A stretch of 64,000 nucleotides of DNA, from contig NZ_CP046266.1 of NCBI RefSeq assembly GCF_009720625.1, positions 629,501 through 693,500 of the forward strand, in the 5' to 3' direction. The notes below the pieces were generated by a model. It was not told the origin of the DNA. It made no database searches and was given only the letters and a program-made list of their open reading frames with translations. Source of the DNA: Metabacillus sediminilitoris (lineage in GTDB: Bacteria; Bacillota; Bacilli; Bacillales; Bacillaceae). Shown here piece by piece: positions 1 through 8,508 of this stretch (its first letter is position 1; each line of letters opens with the position of its first letter). A program made the translations under genes and the position numbers.

Positions 1-438
1 TTTTTGGGTGGTATTCTTGGTGGAATGTTCTCAGACTTCTTATTACGAAAAGGGTTTTCATTAACAATTGCTCGTAAAACACCGATTGTTATTGGCATGG
101 TCTTGTCAATGAGCTTGGTTGCCGCCAATTATGTTGAGGCTCAATGGGTCGTTATTTTTGTGATGGCTTTAGCGTTTTTCGGCAAAGGATTTGGAGCACT
201 GGGTTGGGCAGTCGTGTCAGATACATCACCAAAAGAAATGTCTGGTGTGAGTGGAGGTCTATTTAATACATTTGGTAATATCGCAGGGATTACGACACCA
301 ATCATTATCGGATATATTATTGGCACAACTGGGTCCTTCAACGGAGCGCTTGTCTTCGTCGGTGCGAATGCACTTGTAGCAATCTTCAGCTATTTATTCC
401 TTGTTGGTGAAATTAAACGGGTCGATTTAAAATCTTAA
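1..438 (+). CDS. gudP: Glucarate permease, MFS family (3' part only)
   Basis: This is the C-terminal 145 residues of a Major Facilitator Superfamily sugar-acid importer; the frame is open at the left edge, so the start lies outside the window. About four hydrophobic membrane segments are visible, with the stretches GWAVVSDTSPKEM and NTFGNIAGITTP, which are typical of the anion:cation symporter subfamily that includes glucarate/galactarate permeases. The next gene, 32 bases downstream, is glucarate dehydratase, the same order as gudP-gudD in Bacillus subtilis, which supports D-glucarate/galactarate as substrate. The assignment to gudP rests on this fragment plus context. Confidence 0.85.
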   Translation, partial: FLGGILGGMFSDFLLRKGFSLTIARKTPIVIGMVLSMSLVAANYVEAQWVVIFVMALAFFGKGFGALGWAVVSDTSPKEMSGVSGGLFNTFGNIAGITTPIIIGYIIGTTGSFNGALVFVGANALVAIFSYLFLVGEIKRVDLKS

Positions 439-470
439 TCTACTAATCTATTTTGATGGGAGAGAAGAAT

Positions 471-1829
471 ATGAATACGCAATTAGTAAAAGAAAATATC
501 GAAACAGGTGCACCTATTATTAAAGAAATGACTGTCATCCCTGTTGCAGGACATGATAGCATGCTTCTAAATTTGAGTGGTGCGCACGCTCCATATTTCA
601 CACGAAATATTGTGATTTTAAAAGATAACAAAGGAAATACAGGTGTCGGTGAAGTACCAGGTGGTGAAAAAATTCGCCAAACGCTAGAAGATGCAAAACC
701 ATTGGTTATTGGACAGTCAATTGGAACTTATAACAATATTTTAAATACTGTTCGTAGACAATTTGCAGAGCGGGATAGCGGTGGACGCGGCCTGCAAACA
801 TTTGATCTTCGTATTACCATACATGCTGTCACGGCATTAGAAGCTGCACTTCTAGATTTAGTAGGACAATATTTAGGTGTCCCTGTTGCAGCTTTACTCG
901 GTGAAGGTCAGCAGCGAGATAAAGTTGAGATGCTCGGCTATCTCTTTTATGTAGGCGATCGCAATAAAACTGATCTTGCTTATTTAAGTGACCCAGAAGC
1001 AGAGGAAGATTGGTTCCGCCTTCGTCATGAAGAAGCATTAACACCGGAAGCCATTGTTCGCTTAGCAGAAGCCACACATTCTCGTTATGGGTTTAATGAT
1101 TTTAAATTAAAAGGCGGCGTCCTGCGCGGGGAAGAAGAAATAGAAGCTGTAACTGCGTTGGCAGAACGTTTTCCAGAAGCTCGAATTACACTTGATCCAA
1201 ATGGCGGCTGGCTGTTAAAGGATGCAATTAGGCTTTGCCGCGATCAGCATCATGTATTAGCTTATGCTGAAGACCCATGTGGGGCAGAAAATGGCTATTC
1301 TGCTCGTGAGGTGATGGCGGAATTCAGAAGAGCAACCGGTCTCCCTACCGCAACAAATATGATTGCAACAGATTGGCGACAAATGGGGCATTCGATCCAG
1401 CTTCAATCAGTGGATATCCCTCTGGCAGATCCACATTTCTGGACAATGCAGGGCTCTGTACGTGTTGCTCAAATGTGCCATGAATGGGGATTGACTTGGG
1501 GCTCACACTCTAATAATCACTTTGATATATCATTAGCGATGTTTACACATGTTGCTGCGGCGGCTCCTGGGAAAATTACAGCGATAGATACACACTGGAT
1601 CTGGCAAGATGGTCAAAGTTTGACAAAAGAACCTTTTAAAATTGTTGGTGGAATGGTAGATGTTCCTTCAAAACCTGGACTTGGAATAGAGGTGGATATG
1701 GATCAGATTGAAAAAGCACATCAGCTTTATCTTCAAAAAGGACTTGGTGCTCGTGATGATGCTTTAGCGATGCAATACCTAGTTCCAGGATGGAAGTTTG
1801 ACCCTAAAAATCCTTGTTTAGTAAGATAA
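471..1829 (+). CDS. gudD: Glucarate dehydratase
   Basis: Enolase-superfamily dehydratase that converts D-glucarate to 5-keto-4-deoxy-D-glucarate in the cytoplasm, the first committed step of glucarate catabolism. The start is the ATG at 471, preceded by GGGAGAG; an upstream in-frame TTG at 453 lacks a ribosome site. The product is 452 residues, the usual length. Visible family marks are the KxK catalytic pair in DFKLKGG (Lys212/Lys214), the metal ligands in LDPNGGW and YAEDPCG, the TNMIATDW segment, and the catalytic His346 in GSHSNNHFD. It forms an operon with the upstream permease. The later pathway enzyme 5-keto-4-deoxyglucarate dehydratase is not in the window. Confidence 0.95.
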   Translation: MNTQLVKENIETGAPIIKEMTVIPVAGHDSMLLNLSGAHAPYFTRNIVILKDNKGNTGVGEVPGGEKIRQTLEDAKPLVIGQSIGTYNNILNTVRRQFAERDSGGRGLQTFDLRITIHAVTALEAALLDLVGQYLGVPVAALLGEGQQRDKVEMLGYLFYVGDRNKTDLAYLSDPEAEEDWFRLRHEEALTPEAIVRLAEATHSRYGFNDFKLKGGVLRGEEEIEAVTALAERFPEARITLDPNGGWLLKDAIRLCRDQHHVLAYAEDPCGAENGYSAREVMAEFRRATGLPTATNMIATDWRQMGHSIQLQSVDIPLADPHFWTMQGSVRVAQMCHEWGLTWGSHSNNHFDISLAMFTHVAAAAPGKITAIDTHWIWQDGQSLTKEPFKIVGGMVDVPSKPGLGIEVDMDQIEKAHQLYLQKGLGARDDALAMQYLVPGWKFDPKNPCLVR

Positions 1830-1844
1830 TTCTCTTGTTTATAC

Positions 1845-1882
1845 GTGCGTTGCTCTAAGAGTAGCGCATTTTTTATTTTTTT
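1845..1882 (+). terminator. Rho-independent terminator after gudD
   Basis: An imperfect stem (GCGTTGCT with AGTAGCGC, including G-T pairs) closes a small loop and is followed at once by a T-rich run at 1868-1882. It ends the gudP-gudD transcript. Confidence 0.7.
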
Positions 1883-1918
1883 CCTCAAAAGGAAGACGAT
1901 CGATTGAATGATGGTAAT

Positions 1919-1988
1919 GGTTCAATCAAATGGAAAGTTGGTTCAATTATAGTAAAAAGCGGTTCAATAAAAAAGAAATGGGTTAAAT
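1919..1988 (+). repeat. GGTTCAAT direct repeats with 21-bp period
   Basis: GGTTCAAT occurs at 1919, 1940 and 1961, and GGTTAAAT at 1981, so the spacing is 21, 21 and 20 bp. The sequence between copies is A-rich and only loosely conserved. The same word reappears twice in the intergenic stretch near 17.65 kb. It does not lie at a recognisable promoter position for either neighbouring gene. Confidence 0.6.
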
Positions 1989-2020
1989 TCTTGAAAATAT
2001 GTATCTTCTATTATGATTAG

Positions 2021-2143
2021 TTACAAAAAGTTGTAGATGAATTTTCTCTAGAAATTGCAGAACGCTATACGGAGAAGTATCCCAATCTTGACAACTTTCA
2101 TTTATTGAATTACGCTTTTATTAAATTTGTCATACAATATTAA
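2021..2143 (+). other. Short open frame without start codon
   Basis: A 40-codon frame runs from just after a TAG to a TAA with no ATG, GTG or TTG start. Its product would be charged and protein-like (contains EIAERYTEKYPNLDNFH). It ends just ahead of the ribosome site of the next gene. It may be a degraded gene end or chance; I do not recognise it. Confidence 0.2.
2088..2116 (+). promoter_or_regulatory. Possible sigma-A promoter for the GntR gene
   Basis: A perfect -35 hexamer TTGACA at 2088-2093 is followed after 17 bp by a weak -10 TACGCT at 2111-2116. The GntR gene starts 48 bp further on. Confidence 0.35.
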
Positions 2144-2163
2144 TTCGAGAAAGGAGGATCAAG

Positions 2164-2865
2164 ATGGAAAATAAAAGTGTAGATATTAAATCACTTAGTC
2201 GCAAAACACTCTCAAACCAGGTAATTGATGAAATTATCTCTTTACTAACAACAGGCCAACTAAAACCAGGAGATAGACTTCCGTCGGAATTAGAATTAAT
2301 GGAAATCTGTAATGTGAGTAGACCTGTCATAAGAGAAGCAATGACCTCTTTAGAAGTATTAGGAATTGTTAATCGAAAAACCCGAAATGGCACATTTTTT
2401 TCTGATAAGATTGGAAGTAAACCATTTTCAATGATGTTAGCGCTCTCAGCAACGGATCTTTCTTCAATAATTGAAACAAGGGTCGCATTAGAACTAGGTT
2501 TAATTACATTAGCAGCTGAAAAAATAACAGATGAAGAACTAGCAAAGTTAAGAGACCTTATCGAAGAAATGAAATCACTCCCATCAGAGGATTCCTCAGA
2601 GATCGATAAAGAATTTCACAAAATTATTGCTCTTGCGGCCAATATTCCTCTTTTTGAAGCAATTATTGACCCATTACAAAATTTTCATCAAAAAGTATTA
2701 GAACAGATACCTTTAGAAGATCGAAATCTAGCTCAAACTTTAAACTATCATATTGATATTTATAACGCGCTTGAAAAACGTGATCCAGTTGAGGCATATG
2801 CTAGTATGTACAGTCATCTTGATTTTGTAAGAAAGAAAGTATTGAAAAACTTGAAAGGTGAATAA
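2164..2865 (+). CDS. GntR/FadR-family transcriptional regulator (FCD domain)
   Basis: A 233-residue repressor-type regulator. Residues 15-75 form a winged helix-turn-helix (PGDRLPSE, then VSRPVIREAMTSLE), and residues 95-230 form the all-helical FCD ligand-binding domain with the usual acidic/histidine metal-binding pattern (EFHKII, YHIDIYNALEKRDP). The start is set by GGAGG seven bases upstream. Its position behind gudP-gudD matches the GntR gene of the B. subtilis glucarate operon, so a role in sugar-acid control is likely but inferred. It is transcribed alone; a large gene-poor region follows. Confidence 0.9.
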   Translation: MENKSVDIKSLSRKTLSNQVIDEIISLLTTGQLKPGDRLPSELELMEICNVSRPVIREAMTSLEVLGIVNRKTRNGTFFSDKIGSKPFSMMLALSATDLSSIIETRVALELGLITLAAEKITDEELAKLRDLIEEMKSLPSEDSSEIDKEFHKIIALAANIPLFEAIIDPLQNFHQKVLEQIPLEDRNLAQTLNYHIDIYNALEKRDPVEAYASMYSHLDFVRKKVLKNLKGE

Positions 2866-2983
2866 TTAGAAATTCCATTATTCAACGATAATTAGCCAGA
2901 ATTGGTTAAATCCCTAATGAACAGAAAATCCGACTAGTTTAACTGTGCTTTATACTTTTTCTGGTTTGAATTTGAATAACGTA

Positions 2984-3026
2984 TGAAAGAAAATGGCTCG
3001 GAGACTATCCTAGCCATTTTCTTTCA
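2984..3026. terminator. Long hairpin after the GntR gene
   Basis: A 15-bp perfect inverted repeat (TGAAAGAAAATGGCT at 2984-2998 and its complement at 3012-3026) with a 13-base loop. There is no clean T run after it on the + strand, so it may act as a processing or bidirectional terminator structure. Confidence 0.5.
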
Positions 3027-3053
3027 GCTATTGTGTTATGTTTGTTTACCTTC

Positions 3054-3083
3054 TTAAGCAGTTGTTACTTAACAACTGCTTAA
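3054..3083. other. Perfect 13-bp inverted repeat
   Basis: TTAAGCAGTTGTT at 3054-3066 is exactly complementary to 3071-3083 across a four-base loop. No T tail follows on either side, so it is not a standard terminator. It lies 97 bp before an MFS gene remnant. Confidence 0.45.
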
Positions 3084-3179
3084 TCCTACCCTTCATAAGT
3101 CATCATACTATTTCCTTTAAAAATAAGACCAAAAGATATACTACTTGAATAAGGAAAACCCATGTTGTAGAGAAGAAGG

Positions 3180-3381
3180 ATGTTGCTTCATCTCTTAATA
3201 TCGCATCATTTAACGTGGAATTGCGTTAGGCGCATACGTCGGAGGAGCAGTAACGGATATTATAGGGTTGCAACACACACCATGGATGGCTTCAATTATG
3301 GTTTTGGCCGGAGTTCTTCTTACGATCTGGAGCCTTGCATTGGAAAAGAAAGATAAAAAGAACGAGGAAGTTCCCAGCTAA
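3180..3381 (+). pseudogene. MFS drug/sugar efflux transporter remnant (C-terminus)
   Basis: Conceptual translation gives the last ~65 residues of a DHA1-type MFS transporter: LNIASFNVGIALGAYVGG, then a hydrophobic segment and a Lys/Glu-rich tail. One base is missing near 3216, so the reading frame changes and the sequence does not encode a continuous protein. The N-terminal three quarters of the gene are absent upstream. This is a degraded fragment, the first of several in the 3-17 kb region. Confidence 0.8.
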
Positions 3382-3515
3382 AACAATAACTTTTTCCTTT
3401 AAAGCTAAGTTAGACTTCTTGTAACATTGATTCGTCAGAAACATAACAATTTATTTTTTTGAATGTAGAGGCTGGGATGTAACAATATAGTAGCACCATA
3501 TTCTTATTAGAAATG

Positions 3516-3560
3516 AAAAAAGCTTGTAAATGTTATTAATTAAGATTTACAAGCTTTTTC
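3516..3560. terminator. Hairpin with AAAAAGCTTGTAAA arms
   Basis: A 14-bp perfect stem (arms around 3516-3530 and 3546-3560) with A-rich and T-rich outer flanks, so it can work as a terminator in both directions. No intact gene is directly upstream; it may have served the MFS remnant. Confidence 0.5.
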
Positions 3561-3709
3561 ATTTTATCCGAGCGTATTAATTTTTTCATATAATTACTAA
3601 AGATTTATAAAGATATTCTAACAAAAAGAATATTAGCGGTTTTTCACCACATCCCTATTTTTGCTGGAACCTAAATTTTATTTTCATAAATACTCTAAAA
3701 TAAACTAAG

Positions 3710-3874
3710 TTAGTTCTCAAATATTTTATTTAATGATGCATTAGAATTTCTAAACTTTTTTGGATATGTGAAGCCCATCTCTTGTTCTGTTAGATTACAT
3801 TCCTTAAGTGCTAAATAGATACGTTCATGGTCATCGACAAACTCCTCAAAATTTTTGAAAAGGTTCTTTACTTG
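3710..3874 (-). pseudogene. Unrecognised open frame lacking a start codon
   Basis: On the minus strand 54 codons are open between two stops, with a protein-like, charged product (for example NFEEFVDDHERIYLALKE and GFTYPKKFRN). There is no usable start codon or ribosome site, so it looks like the surviving C-terminal piece of a lost gene. I do not recognise the family. It could also be chance, though the composition is unlike the surrounding A/T-rich spacer. Confidence 0.35.
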
Positions 3875-4443
3875 TTATTAAAGTTTAAAAAATAGTTAAT
3901 TATAAACAAAGTTAAATTTTGTCAGTAAGTGTTTTACTTATTTATTTATTTATTCAGATAGGTAAATTTCAGAAAATAAAAAAGGGTGTTTTTTATTATT
4001 TGTTCACTTTATTAATGACTATGAAATATAATATTTCAAATTATTTTTGAATACCAATTTTATGTGTTGGTGCAAAGTTTATTAGCATTCTCACTTATTT
4101 TTAATAGATAGAATGATTTTATTTGTACAGGGACCTTTGACTAAACAATCAGAAAAGGTTTAGGATAATTTGTAAGAACTGCTTAATTGCTTCTTTTCCG
4201 TTTTTTAATGAACTATGGCATTAGAGAAATATATGTTATAATTTTGCACATACTTATCTAAGAAGCATCATGAAAATAGCATACTTAATTTAATTCTTTT
4301 TTCTTATTATTATTGTTATCATAAAGATTTAGTATGTAGTAAATAAAAGTCTTTCTGACAATATTAATTATTTTCATTGCCTTTATGGTATTAAATATTT
4401 ATAATATTTTATTCTATTATTGCGTATTATATCGAGGTGAATT
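3875..4443. other. Gene-free A/T-rich spacer
   Basis: Very A/T-rich DNA with many stops in all frames. I see no RNA gene, repeat or coding remnant. The promoter of the next regulator must lie towards its right end, but no clear sigma-A pair stands out. Confidence 0.5.
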
Positions 4444-5157
4444 ATGAGTTTTAATCCTATAAAGAAAGATAGAGCTTCTAAAATTGTTATTGAACAAATA
4501 AAAAACGCCGTACAAAAAGGAGAATTTTCACCGGGGGATAAACTCCCTCCAGAAAGAGATTTAGCAAAACAATTTTCTCTATCACGTGGGGTTGTGCGTG
4601 AGGCCATAAGTGTTTTAGAGTCTAAAGGTGTGGTAGAGGTAAAACCCGGAATAGGAGTATTCCTGGTTACGAATGAGCAAGAAGAAGTGTTTCAGCTTTT
4701 AAACGCATTACTAGAAAATGAAGATTCATCACTTATTGAATTGCTTGAACTTAGACAAAGCATTGAAAGTCAGGCTGCTTACTATGCGGCTGAAAGAAGA
4801 AGCAAGAAAGAATTGGATAAAATAAAAGCCGCGTTGGATAAATTAGAAAGTTGTTTTGAGAAAGGAAGAGTTGCTGCTGAAGAAGATTTTGAATTCCATA
4901 TGGCGGTGGCAGAAGCAAGTCACAATTCAATGATGGTTCATACACTACGTTTGATTTCTGATTACATTATAAACGGATTATATGAATCTCGTACTGATGC
5001 ATTAATGATACCGGGTCAAGATGAGATTGCAATGGACGAACACAAAAGAATATATGCAGCCATCAAGGATATGGATCCAGTGCGTGCACACAAAGAGATG
5101 ATTACACATCTAGAGAATGTTAAGAAATATAGAAGTGTATTAAATAGAAAAAGGTAG
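4444..5157 (+). CDS. GntR/FadR-family regulator of the dehydrogenase cluster
   Basis: A 237-residue regulator with a winged helix-turn-helix at residues 8-70 (PGDKLPPERDLAKQ, SRGVVREAISVLE) and a C-terminal FCD domain (ELRQSIESQAAYYAAER, EDFEFHMAVAEASHN, MDEHKRIYAAI), giving the metal-binding Asp/His set of the FadR subgroup. A GAGGTG ribosome site precedes the ATG. Two copies of the FadR-family operator half-site pair TGGT-N3-ACCA lie directly downstream, before the MFS gene (5229) and before the first alcohol dehydrogenase (6773). This gene is therefore the probable local regulator; the inducer is unknown. Confidence 0.9.
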   Translation: MSFNPIKKDRASKIVIEQIKNAVQKGEFSPGDKLPPERDLAKQFSLSRGVVREAISVLESKGVVEVKPGIGVFLVTNEQEEVFQLLNALLENEDSSLIELLELRQSIESQAAYYAAERRSKKELDKIKAALDKLESCFEKGRVAAEEDFEFHMAVAEASHNSMMVHTLRLISDYIINGLYESRTDALMIPGQDEIAMDEHKRIYAAIKDMDPVRAHKEMITHLENVKKYRSVLNRKR

Positions 5158-5213
5158 TTAGTTCATTACTTTTGAAATAAACTATTGAATTGCTAGAAAA
5201 GGGATGATAAAAT

Positions 5214-5273
5214 AACTTCAGCAGCTTCTGGTAGGACCACCTAACCGGGAACTGTTGAAGTTTTTTCTTTTTT
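5214..5273 (+). terminator. Terminator after regulator, with operator in its loop
   Basis: An 11-bp stem (AACTTCAGCAG at 5214-5224 with CTGTTGAAGTT at 5252-5262, one G-T pair) is followed by a T run to 5273. The loop is unusually long and contains the FadR-type operator. Confidence 0.7.
5229..5239. promoter_or_regulatory. FadR-type operator 1
   Basis: TGGTAGGACCA is an exact TGGT-N3-ACCA inverted half-site pair, the known arrangement for FadR-subfamily GntR regulators. It lies inside a longer 21-bp stretch (5226-5246) repeated identically at 6770-6790. It is upstream of the MFS transporter gene. Confidence 0.75.
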
Positions 5274-5354
5274 GAATCCTATATGATATAAAAGGAGGTA
5301 ATAATTTTATTTTTGTAAGCGGTATCAAAGAGGTTGGGAGAAGGGGTGGAGGTT

Positions 5355-6689
5355 ATGTTTGCAAAAAAGATTAGTTCATCAGGGCCTTTGAAAGAGACTA
5401 CAACGGATTACGTGAAAGCAACTAATGTTCGGTGGCATGTGTTTATTATGCTTCTTGTTCTGTGTGCCATTAATTATGTAGATCGCGCAGTATTGTCTAT
5501 TGCGATGCCTCTTATTCAAAAAGACCTAGAACTTGATCCTGCTATAATAGGGATTATTTTAAGCTCGTTCTTTTGGGGTTACGCTTTAATGCAAATTCCT
5601 TCTGGTTGGATTGCGGACCGATATCGACCAGACAAATTAGTTTGTGGGGCTACACTATTATGGGGAGTTGTACAAACTTTAACAGGTTTTGTAAACGGGA
5701 GTAAATCATTGATTTTTTTGAGGATACTACTTGGAATAGCAGAAGCTCCACTTTATCCAAGCGGTTCAAAATTACAGTCTATTTGGTTAACCTCTAAAGA
5801 AAGAGGGCGAGGGGCGACATTACTTGATAGTGGTTCATCACTCGGCACAGCCATAGGTGGACCGATTATTATCGCTTTTATTGCATGGTTTGGTGGATGG
5901 AGAGGAGCATTAATTGGTGCGGGGATACTTACAATCGTAGTTAGCTGGTTAGTCTGGAAGGTAATAAAAGGGACACCAGATACGAATCCACGAATGAATA
6001 AAACAGAAAGAGAATATATCAAGAAAGCTTTAGAAGTAGAATATAACTTAAATAACCAAAATTCAAATTTAGCAATCAAAATAACCGATTATTTTAAAAA
6101 TCGTAATTTTTGGTCTATGTGTATCGGATATTACTCCTTAAATACAGTATTTTATGGTCTGATGACATGGGGACCTAGCTATTTAGAAAAGACACAAAAT
6201 TTGGACATTAAAATCATTGGTAGTTCAATTTTAATCATTTTCGGTTTTGGTGTAGTTGGTGAATTAATTGGTGGATGGATTGCTGATTTTTGGCGTTCTA
6301 AAGGTGGAAACGATAATACAGTAATGCACACGTTGTTATTTATCGGCGGTTTTATGACAGCAATATGTATTTTATTATTAGGATTAGGGGTTACGACTTC
6401 ATTAACAGGAGCTATCGTATTACTTTCTACAGCGCTCTTTTTCTTGCGCTGGGCTGGCCTATACTGGACAATACCAGCAACTATCTCTCAGCATAATCAT
6501 GTTGGTACTATTGCAGGATGTATGAATACAGCTGGTAATATCGCCGGAATTGTTACACCGATTTATATTGGTTTTACTCTTTCACTAACAGGATCGTATT
6601 TTATTGCTCTTTTGTTATTCGTTGCCTTTGGATTAATTTTAGCTATAGCCTCTTTATTTATTAATTTCAACAAAAAAATTGGAGCTTAG
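5355..6689 (+). CDS. MFS transporter, anion:cation symporter family
   Basis: A 444-residue, 12-helix importer of the ACS subfamily, which carries sugar acids and other organic anions. Visible marks are NYVDRAVLSIAMP at the first membrane segment, the loop 2-3 motif GWIADRYRPDK, RILLGIAEAPLYPSG in helix 4-5, and GNIAGIVTPIYIG near the end. The ATG at 5355 is chosen because GGTGGAGG precedes it; the frame is open seven codons further. A second strong AGGAGGT at 5292 has no start codon behind it. It is flanked by two copies of the same operator, so its expression is probably tied to the adjacent FadR-type regulator. The substrate is inferred only as an organic acid. Confidence 0.85.
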   Translation: MFAKKISSSGPLKETTTDYVKATNVRWHVFIMLLVLCAINYVDRAVLSIAMPLIQKDLELDPAIIGIILSSFFWGYALMQIPSGWIADRYRPDKLVCGATLLWGVVQTLTGFVNGSKSLIFLRILLGIAEAPLYPSGSKLQSIWLTSKERGRGATLLDSGSSLGTAIGGPIIIAFIAWFGGWRGALIGAGILTIVVSWLVWKVIKGTPDTNPRMNKTEREYIKKALEVEYNLNNQNSNLAIKITDYFKNRNFWSMCIGYYSLNTVFYGLMTWGPSYLEKTQNLDIKIIGSSILIIFGFGVVGELIGGWIADFWRSKGGNDNTVMHTLLFIGGFMTAICILLLGLGVTTSLTGAIVLLSTALFFLRWAGLYWTIPATISQHNHVGTIAGCMNTAGNIAGIVTPIYIGFTLSLTGSYFIALLLFVAFGLILAIASLFINFNKKIGA

Positions 6690-6772
6690 CCATTTTATTA
6701 TCTATACTAAGTTACAGCATAATTATATTGAAATCAAAAAAGATTGATGGTAGGATAACAATAAGCTTTTTC

Positions 6773-6783
6773 TGGTAGGACCA
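6773..6783. promoter_or_regulatory. FadR-type operator 2
   Basis: A second TGGTAGGACCA, within a 21-bp block identical to operator 1. A half-copy, TGGTAGGA, sits 25 bp upstream at 6748. The site is 57 bp before the alcohol dehydrogenase start, where a repressor would block transcription of the ADH-NIPSNAP unit. Confidence 0.75.
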
Positions 6784-6839
6784 CCTAACCACATAATTCC
6801 GATGTGAAATATTTAATTTAAGAGAGGCAGGAGGAAAAT

Positions 6840-8045
6840 ATGAGTTTTTCATTTTCAATTCCTACGAGAGTTGAATTCGGATCGGGAATTTGCTCACGGG
6901 TAGGGGAAATTTTAAAACCTTATGTGAAACAAAAAGTCCTCGTAGTTAGCGACTATGGGGTGAGGCAGGCAGGAATTTTAAGGGAAGTTGAGGATTCGCT
7001 CCAACATTACAAAATTAGTTATGAGATCTTTGATAAAGTAGAAGCAAATCCGAGCACACAAATTTTGACACAAGGAATCAAATATCTAGAAATGCATCAA
7101 TGTGATACTGTGCTAGGGGTAGGCGGAGGAAGTAGCATTGATACTGCAAAGGGAATTGCAGCAATGGCTACGAATCCGGGAAGTATTCTTGATTATGAAG
7201 GAATCAATAAGATTAAAAACCAACCACTTCCGATTCTCGCAATACCAACGACATCAGGAACTGGAGCAGAAGTAACGGCTTCAGCCGTTTTCACGAACAA
7301 AGATACATTATTTAAAACAGTTATTATGAGTACGTTTTTATTTCCTAAAGTAGCTATATTAGATCCTTTGCTTACGTTAAAACTACCTTCATCAATTACG
7401 GCTGCAACAGGAATGGACGCTCTTACACATGCAATCGAATCGTATACATCAAAAAGTTCGAATTTTGTAAGTAAATCATTAGCGATTCAGGCAATTAAGC
7501 TCATTGGGGAAAGTTTGTTACGTGCTTATTACGTAGGCACAGATATCGCCAGCAGGGAGAAAATGCTTATGGCGTCGATGATGGCGGGAATGGCCTTTTC
7601 ACAATCCCGTTTGGGTAATGTGCATGCCATTTCGCATACATTTGGCGGAATTTTCAATATTCCACATGGGATTGCAAATGCTACATTACTTCCATATGTA
7701 ATGGAATTTAATTTGCTTGCTTGTCAAAGTGAAATGAAGGACATTGCAATTGCCCTTGGAGCAGACGTAGCGAGCTTAACATTAGAAAAAGCTGCTGAAC
7801 AGGCAATTACAGAAGTAATTAAGATTAATGAGGCAATTGGTATTCCAAAAACTATTAAAGAACTTGGGGTAGATTTAGAATTGTTACCACGAATGATTTT
7901 AGATTCAATGAGAAGTCCGAATACGCTATCGAATCCACGAATTACAACAGCAAATGATATTAAGCAAATTATTGAAGGCGCTTACCATGGGAACTTTCAA
8001 AAGATTAACTTTATAGAGAAGGGAAGAGAATATTATGTTTTATGA
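6840..8045 (+). CDS. Iron-containing alcohol dehydrogenase (copy 1)
   Basis: A 401-residue group III (iron-dependent) alcohol dehydrogenase: NAD(P)-linked interconversion of an alcohol and an aldehyde or ketone. The dinucleotide-binding motif GVGGGSSIDTAKG lies near residue 95. The metal site is formed by the Asp and His residues of MDALTHAIE, NVHAISHTFGG and IPHG. An AGGAGG site precedes the ATG. The gene overlaps the following NIPSNAP gene by 11 bases, indicating translational coupling. It is a clear paralogue of the dehydrogenase at 10330, with long identical blocks (for example TAKGIAAMATNPG). The substrate is not identifiable. Confidence 0.92.
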   Translation: MSFSFSIPTRVEFGSGICSRVGEILKPYVKQKVLVVSDYGVRQAGILREVEDSLQHYKISYEIFDKVEANPSTQILTQGIKYLEMHQCDTVLGVGGGSSIDTAKGIAAMATNPGSILDYEGINKIKNQPLPILAIPTTSGTGAEVTASAVFTNKDTLFKTVIMSTFLFPKVAILDPLLTLKLPSSITAATGMDALTHAIESYTSKSSNFVSKSLAIQAIKLIGESLLRAYYVGTDIASREKMLMASMMAGMAFSQSRLGNVHAISHTFGGIFNIPHGIANATLLPYVMEFNLLACQSEMKDIAIALGADVASLTLEKAAEQAITEVIKINEAIGIPKTIKELGVDLELLPRMILDSMRSPNTLSNPRITTANDIKQIIEGAYHGNFQKINFIEKGREYYVL

Positions 8046-8349
8046 GATGAGAACATACACAATTAAAGTAGGAAAAGTTCATGAATACCAAAATCATTTT
8101 GAGAAAGTTGGATTGCCGATTATTTCAAAGTACACAACGTTAGTTGGTTGGTGGTATACAGATATCGGTGAATTGAATCAAATTGTTCATATTTGGAAAT
8201 ATGATAGCTTGGACCAAAGAGCAGAAAATAGAAAAGCACTTTATCAAGACGTTGACTGGTTGGAAAAGTTTGTTCCAGTAGCTTTTCCAATGTTAGAAAA
8301 ACAAGAATCTAAATTGATGTATGCAGCTAATTTTTCCCCGATTAAGTAA
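8035..8349 (+). CDS. NIPSNAP family protein
   Basis: A 104-residue single-domain protein of the NIPSNAP family (dimeric alpha+beta barrel fold). Typical features are the opening MFYEMRTYTIKVGKVHEY, the Trp-rich centre VGWWYTDIGELNQIVHIW and the helix WLEKFVPVAFPMLE. The molecular role of bacterial members is not settled; they often sit among catabolic oxidoreductases. Here it is translationally coupled to the iron alcohol dehydrogenase, and a strong hairpin follows. A role in handling a reactive intermediate of the same pathway is inference. Confidence 0.85.
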   Translation: MFYEMRTYTIKVGKVHEYQNHFEKVGLPIISKYTTLVGWWYTDIGELNQIVHIWKYDSLDQRAENRKALYQDVDWLEKFVPVAFPMLEKQESKLMYAANFSPIK

Positions 8350-8442
8350 ACGAAGAAGTGATGCATGGAAAATGTGGCATTCTGTTACCTATGTAGCAAG
8401 GCAGAGTTATTGTCGAATGTGTAAAGGCGCTTTGCTATAGTT

Positions 8443-8474
8443 GGAGGGTTATTTTAGAGTTAAAATAACCCTCC
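8443..8474 (+). terminator. Hairpin ending the ADH-NIPSNAP unit
   Basis: A 14-bp perfect stem (GGAGGGTTATTTTA at 8443-8456 and complement at 8461-8474) around a four-base loop. The tail is C/T-rich rather than a pure T run. Confidence 0.65.
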
Positions 8475-8508
8475 TTCCCTCCTCATACAAAAAATACAGC
8501 TGGGTGTG

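Noticed and set aside
5214..5273. Riboswitch or T-box between the FadR-type gene and the MFS gene
   Set aside because: The conserved block recurs at 6770 without the stem-loop, so a DNA operator explains it better; no T-box or known aptamer sequence is visible.
5753..6079. 108-residue minus-strand frame inside the MFS gene
   Set aside because: Shadow frame of a well-supported transporter.
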